A DNA stretch of 64,000 nucleotides from JBBIRG01 sp964410965 (GTDB taxonomy: Bacteria > CLD3 > SB21 > JBBIRG01): assembly GCA_964410965.1 (NCBI GenBank), contig CAYPIY010000003.1, forward strand, positions 434,001-498,000, given 5' to 3'. The stretch's first letter is position 1. Each line of letters starts with the position of its first letter. This document shows positions 42,175 to 51,785 of the stretch, piece after piece. The notes under the pieces are model-generated. The model did no database searches and was not told the DNA's origin. It worked only from the letters and a program-made list of their open reading frames with translations. A program made the position numbers and the translations under genes.

Positions 42175-43617
42175 ATGAGTATGATGCAAACGGCCCCTTC
42201 TTCAGGTTTATCGCCAGAATCCGATCAGTTCCGCGACCGCAGTCAGGTTATTGACCAAAAAGGAAAACGAATCTGGTTGTTTCCGAAAAAACCGTCCGGT
42301 ACCCTTCACCGTTTCCGCGTACTGGTTACTCTGATGCTGTTTGGTGTGCTGACCGGTATGCCATTTATACAGATTAACGGTCATCCGCTTTTCCTTTTTA
42401 ATTTCATTGAAAGGAAATTCATCCTGTTCGGTTTGGCGTTCTGGACTCAGGATTTTTTTATTCTCGCATTATCCTTCCTTTCGCTGGTGATTTTCATTGT
42501 TTTGTTCACGGCGGTCTACGGGCGCATATTCTGCGGATGGTTATGTCCGCAGACGATCTTTCTGGAAATGGTTTTCCGGAAGATCGAGTATCTTATTGAA
42601 GGAGACGGGCCGCAGCAGAAGAAACTGAATGATGCTCCGTTATCGGCGGCGAAGATGGTCAAGCGCTTTTCAAAACACACCCTTTTCCTTTTGATTGCCT
42701 TTACGGTTTCAACGGTTCTGAGTTTCTGGATCATTGGAACGGAACAGGTGTTTTACATTTATGAATCGGGTTTTTCTGATTCAACCGGATACCTGCTTTC
42801 TGTTCTCGCATTCAGCGGGATTTTTTATTTCATTTTTTCGAGATTCCGTGAAAACGCCTGCATATTCCTTTGTCCCTACGGACGTCTGCAGTCCGTTCTG
42901 ATCGACAAAAACACGGTTGTCGTCGCTTACGACCACAAACGGGGTGAAACACGGGCGCCTCTTGGGCAAAGAACGGGTAATGCCGCATACGGCGATTGCG
43001 TTGATTGCAGGTTATGCAATTTGGTATGCCCGACGGGCATTGACATACGCAACGGTATTCAGCTGGAATGCGTGAACTGTACAGCCTGTATCGACGCGTG
43101 CAACGGAGTGATGCAAAAAATAAAAAGACCTAAGGGCTTGATTCGTTACGCCTCAATGGAACAGATCGCCGAGGGACGGCCATTCCGTTTTTCTCCAAGA
43201 ATAATTTTATACTCTGCCGTGCTGGTTCTGTTGTTGTCACTGGTCGCGTACCTCATGGCAGCCCGCTCGGACGTGGAAATGACGCTGCTCAGGGCGTCCG
43301 GTTCACTCGCGCAACCAACGGACGATGGAATGATCGCCAATGTTTATACGACAAAAATAATGAATAAAACTTTCATGGAAATTTCGCTCCGTTTTTCAAT
43401 TGGAGAAGAACCGGGCCGCATTATACTTCCCGGCCGCGACAGCATCACCCTACCTCCGCAGGGTATTTCGGAAACGAGTCTGGTCATCCAGCTGAAGCCG
43501 TCCGTACCGACACGTCCGCATAGAAAAATTAAGGTATATGTTATTCATGATAATGAAACGATAGAAACGGTATCGACCCAGTTTATGGAAATTAACCTGG
43601 GCATGCAGAAAAAATGA
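42175..43617 (+). CDS. ccoG: cbb3 oxidase accessory protein CcoG
   Basis: A 480-residue membrane protein with about five helices and ferredoxin-type clusters (CVDCRLCNLVCPTGID...CVNCTACIDACN, residues ~279-309). Known CcoG proteins reduce Cu(II) to Cu(I) for oxidase assembly. The motif FCGWLCPQTIFLE near residue 122 and a C-terminal Ig-like FixG domain (from about residue 375) complete the family pattern. It follows ccoP by 60 bp and precedes ccoH. Confidence 0.93.
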   Translation: MSMMQTAPSSGLSPESDQFRDRSQVIDQKGKRIWLFPKKPSGTLHRFRVLVTLMLFGVLTGMPFIQINGHPLFLFNFIERKFILFGLAFWTQDFFILALSFLSLVIFIVLFTAVYGRIFCGWLCPQTIFLEMVFRKIEYLIEGDGPQQKKLNDAPLSAAKMVKRFSKHTLFLLIAFTVSTVLSFWIIGTEQVFYIYESGFSDSTGYLLSVLAFSGIFYFIFSRFRENACIFLCPYGRLQSVLIDKNTVVVAYDHKRGETRAPLGQRTGNAAYGDCVDCRLCNLVCPTGIDIRNGIQLECVNCTACIDACNGVMQKIKRPKGLIRYASMEQIAEGRPFRFSPRIILYSAVLVLLLSLVAYLMAARSDVEMTLLRASGSLAQPTDDGMIANVYTTKIMNKTFMEISLRFSIGEEPGRIILPGRDSITLPPQGISETSLVIQLKPSVPTRPHRKIKVYVIHDNETIETVSTQFMEINLGMQKK

Positions 43618-43626
43618 AAGCCTGTT

Positions 43627-44076
43627 ATGCGTTTTAAGTGGCATTGGGGAATCGCTATTGCCGTGGTTTATATCGGATTCGTACTGATCCGCGTTATTAC
43701 AATCGTAATCGCCGAACATAACAACGTTGACCTGGTGTCGCCGGATTACTATGAAAAGGAAATACGGTATGAAGACCGGATAGCCGAATTACGGAATTCG
43801 AAATTATTGACGGAACCGGTAACCATCAAAACCGAAAACAGGATTGTGACCGTTTATTTTCCCGCGTCATTTCCTCATGAAAAACTAAAGGGTGATATTA
43901 CGTTATTCCGTCCATCCGATAAAAAATTGGACAAGGTATTCCCGGTCAAACCTGATTCCGGTTCAATTCAACGCATTGATCTTGGTTTATTACAGCCCGG
44001 TTACTGGAAAATGCAGATTCAATGGGGATTTGATGAAAAGAGATATTACGATGAATTTCCGCTGGTACTGAGGTAG
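43627..44076 (+). CDS. ccoH: cbb3 oxidase assembly protein CcoH (FixH)
   Basis: A 149-residue protein with one N-terminal transmembrane helix and a periplasmic beta domain, as in FixH/CcoH. Typical features: WHWGIAIAVVYIGFV helix, LVSPDYYEKEIRYEDRI just after it, and a C-terminal PGYWKMQIQWGFDEKRYY. It is thought to help form the oxidase complex. It begins 9 bp after ccoG and is the last gene of the cco operon seen here. Confidence 0.88.
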   Translation: MRFKWHWGIAIAVVYIGFVLIRVITIVIAEHNNVDLVSPDYYEKEIRYEDRIAELRNSKLLTEPVTIKTENRIVTVYFPASFPHEKLKGDITLFRPSDKKLDKVFPVKPDSGSIQRIDLGLLQPGYWKMQIQWGFDEKRYYDEFPLVLR

Positions 44077-44242
44077 ATACAGTTTTCAGTGCAACGGAAA
44101 TGGGACTGGTTTTTCTTTATTACCGGTGATATCAATCGCAGGATGAATTCCAAAATCGTGTGAGTTGTGTTTAGAGGAAGATACCTTTTTCGGGCCTGAA
44201 TAACAATCGTATGTATTCTTCACGGTTCTGCTGCTGTGAAAT

Positions 44243-47200
44243 TCATAAAATTTTTCCAATACTCATCATATTATCATCCCGGTTCCGGTCGATCAGGATC
44301 AGGAACGGATCGATGCCGGCTTTATTCGGTTTTTCATCAACAATGACCGTAATTTCAGTTTCGCGGCCGGTGATTTTATGTTTTTTCAGGTAAAGAATTT
44401 TTTCATTCTCTCCGATTACGCCGATGTAAACGTAATCGTTCAACGGGGCGTCCGTCAGATTCCCCGCGCTGTCGGCGTAGAATTTTTCGGTAACCACTTT
44501 CATCGTCACCATATACTGGTCACCGGGAAACGCGTTGCATGTCGCCGAATTTATTTTATTGTCGTATAAGGTGATTTTTTCAAACATATCAGTGACTAAG
44601 TATTTCATGCTGTCCGGCGTAACGGATTTGATTTCAGTAACCAGTTCCGCGGCCGTGGCAAACGTATCTCGTCGCCAGGCGTACTTTTCCTGTATCTTTT
44701 TCAACGCCTTGTTGACGTTATCCGCGCCGATGTAATCCTGCAGGGCGTACATCACGACGGAGCTCTTCTGATACGCCAGATACGACTGGCCGAAATAACC
44801 GTTGACTAACGGGCGCTCGCCGATCACGTCGCGTTTGCGGGCGCGAAGGTAATGATCCATTTCTCTTTTCAGGTATTTGCGTGTCATGGCGGCGCCGTAT
44901 TCTTTTTCCAGGCACATGAGCCAGATATACTGACAAATCGTCTCGGAAAGAACTTCGGAACCTTCCGCGTTGACGGCGTTAACGATATAGGCCCACCACT
45001 GATGCCCCAGTTCGTGCGCGGCGATTCCGAACACATCGTCTACCCGGGTTGAATCCCGAAGATCCCTGATAAATCCGGCGCCCTCATTCCAGATAAATAC
45101 GGTCGGCTGGGAACGCGCGCCGCCTTCCTTCATATAAGCCGGAACTTCAACGACGCGGAGAATCTTGTAGGGATAAGTTGAAAAAGCATTCCCGCAGAAA
45201 TCAAGACCGCTCTTCACGCCTCCGATGATCCGGTTAATATTGAAATCATGTTTTTGATCATAATAAACCTCGATATCCACGCCGGTATGTTTGTCCTTTG
45301 TGGTAACATATTTCCCGGAGGCGATGATCAGTTCGTCATGGATTAACGTATCGGGCCTGAAATGGAAATAGCGCCTGTTGTTCTCTGTCCATTCTCTGAC
45401 CAATTCCCCGTTCGACACGATAACCTGGTCGCTGGACGTGCTGATGACGCCGTCATAGGTAATCAGGTTTGTCCTGAATATCGGAACCGACCGGTCAGCT
45501 TTATCCGCGGGCGGTGATTTCGGGCGCGGCTGTAATCCGTGTTCAAGGCGCTCCTGATCTTTCGATAATAGAATCTCACGCAAAAATCCTACGCCGGGAA
45601 AGTATTTGTAATTCTCGGAAGCCGAAAAAATGACGCAAGTTCCGTTTTGCGCGATTTCATCCTTCGACATATTATCCGTAAATCCCTCCGCGCGGGCTTC
45701 CAGATCGAAATCCAGTCGAATCGTGTCGCCGGGATTCATGGGTTTTCCCAGACGGTAAATACGGAATCCGAATTCATCCGCTTTGGAAACGAGTTCCGCT
45801 TTCGGCGTTAATTCAAGACGGCGGACATCGGTGATGTACAGATCCGACAGGTTAAGATAAATTTCGGGGATTTCATTACTGGTTTGATTTTTCAGCAGGT
45901 AATGACCGTTGATGTTGATTTTCCGATCCTCCGGATACAAATCCACATTTAATCCTACATGAACCGTTCCCGGCTGCGGTTTGTTTTCATAGACGCCGAA
46001 TTTTTTTTCATACGAGGCCTTCATCGCTTTCAGGTCGTCCTTGGAAATAAAAGGATTGATCACCGAACGGTTGTAATGAATATAAAAGCCCGTGGATAAA
46101 AACGCGATCAGTATAAGTCCGAGCAAAGCGCCCTGAGTCGCGCGGATTTTCCGTGACGCCCATTTCAAACGGTATTTAAGATGAATCTCATTGCCCCGCC
46201 GCCAGATGAGCGACGTGAGCATGATCAGGAACAACGCTCCTAATATCCAATACACGGTATACCAGATAATCACCGGAGCGTAATGGCCGTATCCGTTAAG
46301 ATCCGAATAGATATAAGGCGGAAGATAACCGTACCGGAGGAGCATCTGATCAGACTTGAACGTATCGAATATAAACAAATCACCCAGGAAATACGCCGCC
46401 GCGATAAAGAAGCCAAGATACTTATTAGGCACCAGGCTCTGGATGAATACAAACAAAACCGTCAGGAAAAAGAAATTCATGAAAAGAATTCCAAACATGC
46501 CTTTCACATAAAGCGAGGGCTCGATAGTTGTAAAATCAAACACGGTAATCTGAATAAGAATTCCCGCGATGACCGCAAGCAGAATATAAATGAACTGAAC
46601 CCCGATCATTGCCGCAAGTTTCGATAAATAACTCATCCATTCCGGAACGGGGAGCGTATCGCAGATTTCATGGGTGTTGTGATCGCGTTCGCGCCAGACT
46701 AATGCCCCGGTGAAAAGTATCGCCAGCGGGATCATGTAAAACCATATATGCTCACTGTAGGAAAGAAATTTGTACGTGAAGGGATAAATTTCAAACCCTT
46801 CTTCAGCGATATTGCCCAGAAAATTCGTAATCATTTCCGCGACCGCCATAAAGGTCAGGATCAGGAACGCCGGATGCCATAAGATCCTTTTGCTTTCTAC
46901 GCCCGTCAGCCGGAAGAAATTCCGCAGCCGGCTGAACCAGGCAAAAGACAGGGACGGAATGCGTAACGGTTCAAGGACATGAATGATGCGGTGTTCCCCA
47001 TTCGTGAGTACCGATTGACTTTTTTTACTCTTTTTCTCAAGAACCGAGACAAACCCGAATTTTTTCATCGTAAAAACCATCAGCCCTGCGCTGATCATCA
47101 GCCATAATGCGCGGTTCAGCAGGAAATATGAATCCAGAGGCATGAGATTATGATTCAAATCGGCGGTGGTCCAGTACTTTGTCAGCGTGTTCATGGCGGC

Positions 47201-47842
47201 GATGCCGAACGGATCCATCATGATCTGCAGGAATTCGTTATCCATCTTAGCGACGCTGATAGACGCCAGCGCGTAAATCATAAAGAACGCCACCCCGGAA
47301 ATATACGTCATCACCATATTGCGCGTTAATGTCGCTGTCGCGAAGAACACCGATCCCGCGAAAAACACATTGGGCAGCACGATGACTATGAGGGGCAACA
47401 CATACGATGAAAGCCTGAATGGGCCGACGTACTGGGGATCAAGCGCCAACGTTGCCAAGAGGGATCCTAAAATGATTCCGGTGAAAATGAGCAGGTTGGC
47501 CGCATAACCACCGAAGAAACGGCCCAATAAATAAACGGATTTACTGAGCGGTGAGGTGAAATAAAAATCATGGATTTTGACCGGAAAGTCCCGTGCCACC
47601 GTCCTGCCGATTAAGACCATGGTGATTAATACACCGATTAATGAAAATCCCGCCATCAGCCGTGCGATAATGATGGGCGCGTTATGCCATTCTTTCGTGA
47701 TCGTGACATAAAGCATTGAATGTCCCGGCTGAGTGTTTTTGAGGAACATGAATGTCGTAAAAAAAAGAATGGCGGTAAAAACATATAGAGCGGGGCTCTT
47801 AAAATTCCGGATCAATTCCGGTTTAAATATATTCCAGAACAT
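44243..47842 (-). CDS. ABC-2 permease fused to M1-type metallopeptidase
   Basis: A 1199-residue fusion. The first ~600 residues hold about twelve helices of an ABC-2-type permease with two repeats (opening FKPELIRNFKSPALYVF). The remainder is an M1 aminopeptidase-like periplasmic domain with the zinc site AAHELGHQWW (His943) and, 20 residues further on, a glutamate in LSETICQY. The standard GAMEN exopeptidase motif is replaced by FIWNEGAGF, so peptide specificity is unclear. This fusion is found in many Bacteroidota and relatives, always beside an ABC ATPase, as here. It is inferred to export or process peptides. Stop overlaps nothing; the ATPase gene is 9 bp upstream. Confidence 0.9.
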   Translation of the reverse strand: MFWNIFKPELIRNFKSPALYVFTAILFFTTFMFLKNTQPGHSMLYVTITKEWHNAPIIIARLMAGFSLIGVLITMVLIGRTVARDFPVKIHDFYFTSPLSKSVYLLGRFFGGYAANLLIFTGIILGSLLATLALDPQYVGPFRLSSYVLPLIVIVLPNVFFAGSVFFATATLTRNMVMTYISGVAFFMIYALASISVAKMDNEFLQIMMDPFGIAAMNTLTKYWTTADLNHNLMPLDSYFLLNRALWLMISAGLMVFTMKKFGFVSVLEKKSKKSQSVLTNGEHRIIHVLEPLRIPSLSFAWFSRLRNFFRLTGVESKRILWHPAFLILTFMAVAEMITNFLGNIAEEGFEIYPFTYKFLSYSEHIWFYMIPLAILFTGALVWRERDHNTHEICDTLPVPEWMSYLSKLAAMIGVQFIYILLAVIAGILIQITVFDFTTIEPSLYVKGMFGILFMNFFFLTVLFVFIQSLVPNKYLGFFIAAAYFLGDLFIFDTFKSDQMLLRYGYLPPYIYSDLNGYGHYAPVIIWYTVYWILGALFLIMLTSLIWRRGNEIHLKYRLKWASRKIRATQGALLGLILIAFLSTGFYIHYNRSVINPFISKDDLKAMKASYEKKFGVYENKPQPGTVHVGLNVDLYPEDRKININGHYLLKNQTSNEIPEIYLNLSDLYITDVRRLELTPKAELVSKADEFGFRIYRLGKPMNPGDTIRLDFDLEARAEGFTDNMSKDEIAQNGTCVIFSASENYKYFPGVGFLREILLSKDQERLEHGLQPRPKSPPADKADRSVPIFRTNLITYDGVISTSSDQVIVSNGELVREWTENNRRYFHFRPDTLIHDELIIASGKYVTTKDKHTGVDIEVYYDQKHDFNINRIIGGVKSGLDFCGNAFSTYPYKILRVVEVPAYMKEGGARSQPTVFIWNEGAGFIRDLRDSTRVDDVFGIAAHELGHQWWAYIVNAVNAEGSEVLSETICQYIWLMCLEKEYGAAMTRKYLKREMDHYLRARKRDVIGERPLVNGYFGQSYLAYQKSSVVMYALQDYIGADNVNKALKKIQEKYAWRRDTFATAAELVTEIKSVTPDSMKYLVTDMFEKITLYDNKINSATCNAFPGDQYMVTMKVVTEKFYADSAGNLTDAPLNDYVYIGVIGENEKILYLKKHKITGRETEITVIVDEKPNKAGIDPFLILIDRNRDDNMMSIGKIL

Positions 47843-47851
47843 AACGCTCTC

Positions 47852-48718
47852 CTAATTGTTCAGATGGAAAAAATATACATCCTCGAGGGTCGACGGTACG
47901 GCAGAGAAACCGTTTCCCGGGTCCGATTCATGATGGATGCGTATAAATATTTTTCCGGCGAACAGCCGGGAGGAAAGCAATTTGTACTTTTTTTCGTAAT
48001 CGGAAATTTCCGGTTTGAGGATTTCCTTTTCCCAGATCTTTCCGTTGATTTTCGCGATCGCAACGAGCGTATTGCTCTGGATGATGATCCTGCCTTTATT
48101 GATGATTGCCATGTTCGGGCACAGGTCGCTGACGTCATCCACGATATGCGTGGACAGTATGACCACCACGTCCTGACCGATTTCACTGAGCAGGTTGTGA
48201 AATCTCAGTCTTTCCGCGGGATCGAGTCCGGCGGTGGGCTCATCCACGATGATGAGTTTGGGATTGCCCAGCAATGCCAGCGCGATACCGAAGCGCTGTT
48301 TCATACCGCCTGAAAACGTCCCGATCTTTTGTTTGCGGACGTCCCACAGATTCACACGCTTCAGAAGCTCCTCAACGGTGATTTTACGGGATTTCTTATC
48401 AGCCACGCCTTTCAGTGACGTGAAATGATCCAGTAAATCATACGCGCTGTCTTTGGGATAGAATCCGAAATCCTGCGGAAGATAGCCGAGTGTTTTTTTC
48501 AGGTCCATTTTCTGGGTTTTAATATCAATATCGCCGAACCGGATCGTTCCCTGATCCGCTTCCTGCAGTGTGGCGATCGTCCTCATCAGCGTCGTTTTGC
48601 CAGCGCCGTTGGGTCCGAGGAGTCCGAACATGCCGGTGGTTACCGTCAGAGATACGTTATCCAGGGCTTTTACGCCATTGGAGTATGTTTTAGTGAGATT
48701 TTGGATGGAGAGCTGCAT
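47852..48718 (-). CDS. ABC transporter ATP-binding protein
   Basis: A 288-residue ATPase: Walker A LLGPNGAGKTTLMRTI (residues ~33-48), Q-loop LGYLPQDFGFYP, signature FSGGMKQRFGIALALLGNPKLIIVDEPTAGLD with Walker B, and H-loop STHIVDDV. It pairs with the downstream fused permease-peptidase, 9 bp away. Subfamily: YhcG/YxlF-like exporters. The start ATG follows GGAG 9 bases before. An inverted repeat that may be an operator lies about 36-61 bp upstream. Confidence 0.93.
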   Translation of the reverse strand: MQLSIQNLTKTYSNGVKALDNVSLTVTTGMFGLLGPNGAGKTTLMRTIATLQEADQGTIRFGDIDIKTQKMDLKKTLGYLPQDFGFYPKDSAYDLLDHFTSLKGVADKKSRKITVEELLKRVNLWDVRKQKIGTFSGGMKQRFGIALALLGNPKLIIVDEPTAGLDPAERLRFHNLLSEIGQDVVVILSTHIVDDVSDLCPNMAIINKGRIIIQSNTLVAIAKINGKIWEKEILKPEISDYEKKYKLLSSRLFAGKIFIRIHHESDPGNGFSAVPSTLEDVYFFHLNN

Positions 48719-48753
48719 GTGATTTTACTCCGTCATTGTAAAAATTGATAACT

Positions 48754-48779
48754 CTCTTACACAAATTTCAATGTAAGAG
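48754..48779. promoter_or_regulatory. Operator-like inverted repeat before the ABC operon
   Basis: CTCTTACA (48754-48761), ten bases, TGTAAGAG (48772-48779): perfect 8-bp arms. It is placed to overlap the likely promoter of the minus-strand ABC operon and the divergent plus-strand gene at 48920. Confidence 0.5.
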
Positions 48780-48919
48780 TAATAACGCCATTATAAGATA
48801 TGACGTGCAAACCGGCAATTTGTTGCAGCCGGCGAACTAATATCTTTGTCAAACGAATTCGGAACGTAGTAAAAAATATTTCTTGAATATGAGGTCAAAA
48901 TCATTACTTTTTACCAATT

Positions 48920-49258
48920 ATGATTAAAGCGGCCTATATTAATAATTTATCCCTGTTTCTTCTGCTGGCCATCGGATTCCTTTTCTTTCATTCCGAACTG
49001 GGCTTAATTCCGCATGACGAGGGTGATCACCATGCCCATGATTTTTGTCTGATTGTAAACGATATTACCGTTCAGAATTCAACTCATCACGGTCATCAAT
49101 ACCTGCAGCAGTTTCGGTCTTTGCTAAACAGCACAGCCGCATTCTTCCCATTGAACGCCGAATCCGAAGGCAAGGCGGATGGCGATTTTTTATTTTACGA
49201 ATTAACCTCATCCTCTCAAACTAAATCTTATATTAAGTTGCGGATCCTCCGTATTTAG
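48920..49258 (+). CDS. His-rich small secreted protein of the metal operon
   Basis: A 112-residue protein with an N-terminal signal or anchor helix (~residues 8-24) followed by a histidine/aspartate cluster (HDEGDHHAHDF) and THHGHQY, which are likely metal-binding. No named family is recognised; short His-rich proteins often lead czc/cus operons in this part of the tree. It is on the same strand as the three RND genes and 81 bp before the first. A possible periplasmic metal sponge or sensor; inference. Confidence 0.7.
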   Translation: MIKAAYINNLSLFLLLAIGFLFFHSELGLIPHDEGDHHAHDFCLIVNDITVQNSTHHGHQYLQQFRSLLNSTAAFFPLNAESEGKADGDFLFYELTSSSQTKSYIKLRILRI

Positions 49259-49287
49259 ATCGTTTCGCTCCATTTGATTATGAAATA

Positions 49288-49311
49288 ACTCATTCTACAG
49301 CCGGAATGAGT
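49288..49311 (+). promoter_or_regulatory. Inverted repeat between His-rich gene and tolC-like gene
   Basis: ACTCATTC (49288-49295) and GAATGAGT (49304-49311), perfect 8-bp arms, 8-base loop. No T-run follows. It could be an mRNA hairpin that lowers read-through, or an operator. Confidence 0.45.
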
Positions 49312-49339
49312 CAATCACTTATATTTCATGGAGAATGAA

Positions 49340-50593
49340 ATGAACCGACTTGTTTATTTGATCATTATAATCCTTTTTACAACAGCCGATTGTCCCGGAC
49401 AAAATTCTGATGATGGATTGTCGTTAAAAAAAGCGATAGAGATCAGCCTGGAGCGAAACTATAACGTTATCCATGCTGCCGAAAAAATTAAAGCCGAGAA
49501 AGGAAAATTCTGGCAGGACATTTCCCCATCCATGCCGGAGTTTACTTTGGATTATGAATTTGTTCCGGCAGGTAAAGGTCTGAAGCGATTTAGTGAACGG
49601 ACCATCGGATTAAGTCAGAATTTTGAGTTTCCGACAAAATATTTATTGCGAGGATATTTAAGAGCCCGGGGAGAGGATGCCGCCCTGGCAGAGGCTCAAA
49701 GTGTTAAAAAGGCCGTCATCGCTCAGGTAAAAAACGATTATTATAGCGTTCTTGCGAAAGAACAATTCACAAAAATTGCCGAGGAAAACCTTTCGGTTGC
49801 TGATGAGTTTTATAAAAAAGCCGAGACACGTTACCGTGTCGGAGAAGGAACGCAGCTTGAATCGCTGACGGCCAAAGTACAACTGGCCGAAGCCCGGAAC
49901 AATCTTGAAGTTTTAAGGAAACAGGTAAAAAATGCATATGCCGCATTAAATTTCACCCTGGGTTTCGGACATGAAAAAAATCAGTTATCGTACAGACTGA
50001 CGGATACCATGAATTATGTACCGTTGAATTTTTCAGTCGATAAATCCTATGAAAAAGCGCTTCAGTCCAATCCGCTTATTGAGATTCGCCGCCGCGAGGT
50101 TGAAATTCAATCCCTGAATAAAAAGCTTTCGGTGTCTTCATTATTTCCGGATTTTACTGTTGGCTATTTCAGACAGAGTATAGCACAAAACAAGGGATTT
50201 TACGGAATGACATTCGGAATACAGCTTCCGTTGTGGTTCATGTTTGATCAACGCGGACGGATTTACGAAGCCGGAGCTAACCATAATATCGCCGCGGCTG
50301 ACCTCACATCAGCGATTCAATCGGTAAACCTGAAGATCAATCAGGCGTTCAGCGACTTTCAGAACGCTGAAAAACAACTTTTGCTTTACCGCCATGACAT
50401 TCTGCCCCAGGCCGAAGAAATATACCGGATCGCTTTCAGAAGTTATGAAACAGGGGAATTATCTTACATAGAATATCTGCAATCCAAACAAACATTACTG
50501 AACGCCAAAAACAGTCATATTCAGGCTTTGCTCGATTATCATCTCGCGTTGATATCTCTGGAGCAGGCTGTTGGATGCGGCGATAACCGTTAA
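49340..50593 (+). CDS. TolC-family outer membrane factor (CzcC-type)
   Basis: A 417-residue outer-membrane exit duct subunit. A signal peptide (~MNRLVYLIIIILFTTADC) precedes two repeats of long alpha-helical coiled segments (QAESQ-type heptads) typical of TolC proteins; the repeat GELSYIEYLQSKQTLLNAKNSHIQALLDYHLALISLEQAVG closes the barrel domain. The ATG at 49340 is used because GGAG lies 6-7 bases before it; the ATG at 49328 lacks this. It is the first of three genes of an RND metal pump (outer membrane, adaptor, pump). Confidence 0.9.
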   Translation: MNRLVYLIIIILFTTADCPGQNSDDGLSLKKAIEISLERNYNVIHAAEKIKAEKGKFWQDISPSMPEFTLDYEFVPAGKGLKRFSERTIGLSQNFEFPTKYLLRGYLRARGEDAALAEAQSVKKAVIAQVKNDYYSVLAKEQFTKIAEENLSVADEFYKKAETRYRVGEGTQLESLTAKVQLAEARNNLEVLRKQVKNAYAALNFTLGFGHEKNQLSYRLTDTMNYVPLNFSVDKSYEKALQSNPLIEIRRREVEIQSLNKKLSVSSLFPDFTVGYFRQSIAQNKGFYGMTFGIQLPLWFMFDQRGRIYEAGANHNIAAADLTSAIQSVNLKINQAFSDFQNAEKQLLLYRHDILPQAEEIYRIAFRSYETGELSYIEYLQSKQTLLNAKNSHIQALLDYHLALISLEQAVGCGDNR

Positions 50594-50611
50594 ACCTTTA
50601 GAAAGTATCCT

Positions 50612-51784
50612 ATGCTTTACAAAGTAAATATTTTATTGATGAAAGCCGTGCTCGTTTTCTGCATTATGGGATGCACAAAAGAACAAAAGCAGATTGAACA
50701 GACTGAGCCCATGGAAACGCAATCGGGATCCATCAAGCTTACGGCACAGGCCGTTCGCGATATTGGGCTCAAAGCGGATAGAGCCGTTCTGAAACTGTTT
50801 ACAGGACACCGGTCCATAACCGCGAAAGTTACCGTAAACCAGGATTATGAAGCTTATGTCGGTTCGCTAGTTCCCGGAAAAGTACAGAAAGTACTCGTTA
50901 ATACCGGAGATTACGTCAAAGCCGGACAAACCGTTATGATTATCGAAGGACTTGAGATCGGAGAGATAAAGGCGGAATATTACAAGACCAAAGCCGCGAT
51001 GGAATACGCCGAAAACAATTTTAAACGCCAGAAGGAACTTCTGGACGAGAACATCGGCTCAAAAAAAACTTTTCTTGAGGCGCAATCTGAATACGAAAAA
51101 TCAAAGGCCGAATTTAAAGCCGCCGATGAGAAAATTCACTCCGTCGGATTCGGCGATGAGGAATTATCGGCCATGATGACGATGCAGGATCATGTTGCGG
51201 GTACACTCCCGGTTAAATCGCCCATCAGCGGCATGGTGGTGGAAAGAAATGTCGTTGTCGGCCAGATGGTGGATGTCTCAGGTACGGCGCTGAAAATCAT
51301 GAATATACGAACGGTTTGGATTGACGGGCAGATTTACGAAAAAGACGCGGGTAACTATTTATCCAAGACGCCGGTAAGTTTTACATGCGCGTCATTTCCG
51401 AATGAAAGTTTCAAGGGCAGGATGATTTACATCGGTCAGGTTATTGATGAGAAAACCCGTACGATTCTGATCCGTTGTGAATTTGATAACCCGGATTATA
51501 AACTTAAACCGCAGATGTTCGGTGAGTTAATTATTCCGACTGCACGGAATAATACGGCGTTGGTTGTCCCCGCCGAAGCGATCGTAAAAATCGATCAGAA
51601 AGATTATGTATTTGTCCAAACCGCCGATACGCTCTTTGTACAACGCCCGGTTGCCAGGGGAATAACAGAGGGAAATGAAGTTGAAATTACGGATGGCCTG
51701 AACGAAGGAGATTGGGTCATCGTTAAGGGCGCGTTTTATCTCAAATCGGAAATGATGAAGTCCCAATTCGGGGAGGAAGAATAA
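50612..51784 (+). CDS. RND metal efflux periplasmic adaptor (CzcB/CusB-type)
   Basis: A 390-residue lipoprotein (lipobox IMGC) that bridges the pump and the TolC duct. After the signal peptide, a barrel-sandwich/lipoyl half (KVQKVLVNTGDYVKAGQTVMIIEG) is followed by a helical hairpin (~residues 120-170), a second lipoyl half (KSPISGMVVERNVVVGQMV), a beta-barrel and a membrane-proximal domain (VPAEAIVKIDQKDYVFVQ...DGLNEGDWVIVKG). No Met-rich copper site is obvious. One base separates its stop from the pump start. Confidence 0.9.
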   Translation: MLYKVNILLMKAVLVFCIMGCTKEQKQIEQTEPMETQSGSIKLTAQAVRDIGLKADRAVLKLFTGHRSITAKVTVNQDYEAYVGSLVPGKVQKVLVNTGDYVKAGQTVMIIEGLEIGEIKAEYYKTKAAMEYAENNFKRQKELLDENIGSKKTFLEAQSEYEKSKAEFKAADEKIHSVGFGDEELSAMMTMQDHVAGTLPVKSPISGMVVERNVVVGQMVDVSGTALKIMNIRTVWIDGQIYEKDAGNYLSKTPVSFTCASFPNESFKGRMIYIGQVIDEKTRTILIRCEFDNPDYKLKPQMFGELIIPTARNNTALVVPAEAIVKIDQKDYVFVQTADTLFVQRPVARGITEGNEVEITDGLNEGDWVIVKGAFYLKSEMMKSQFGEEE

Positions 51785-51785
51785 C

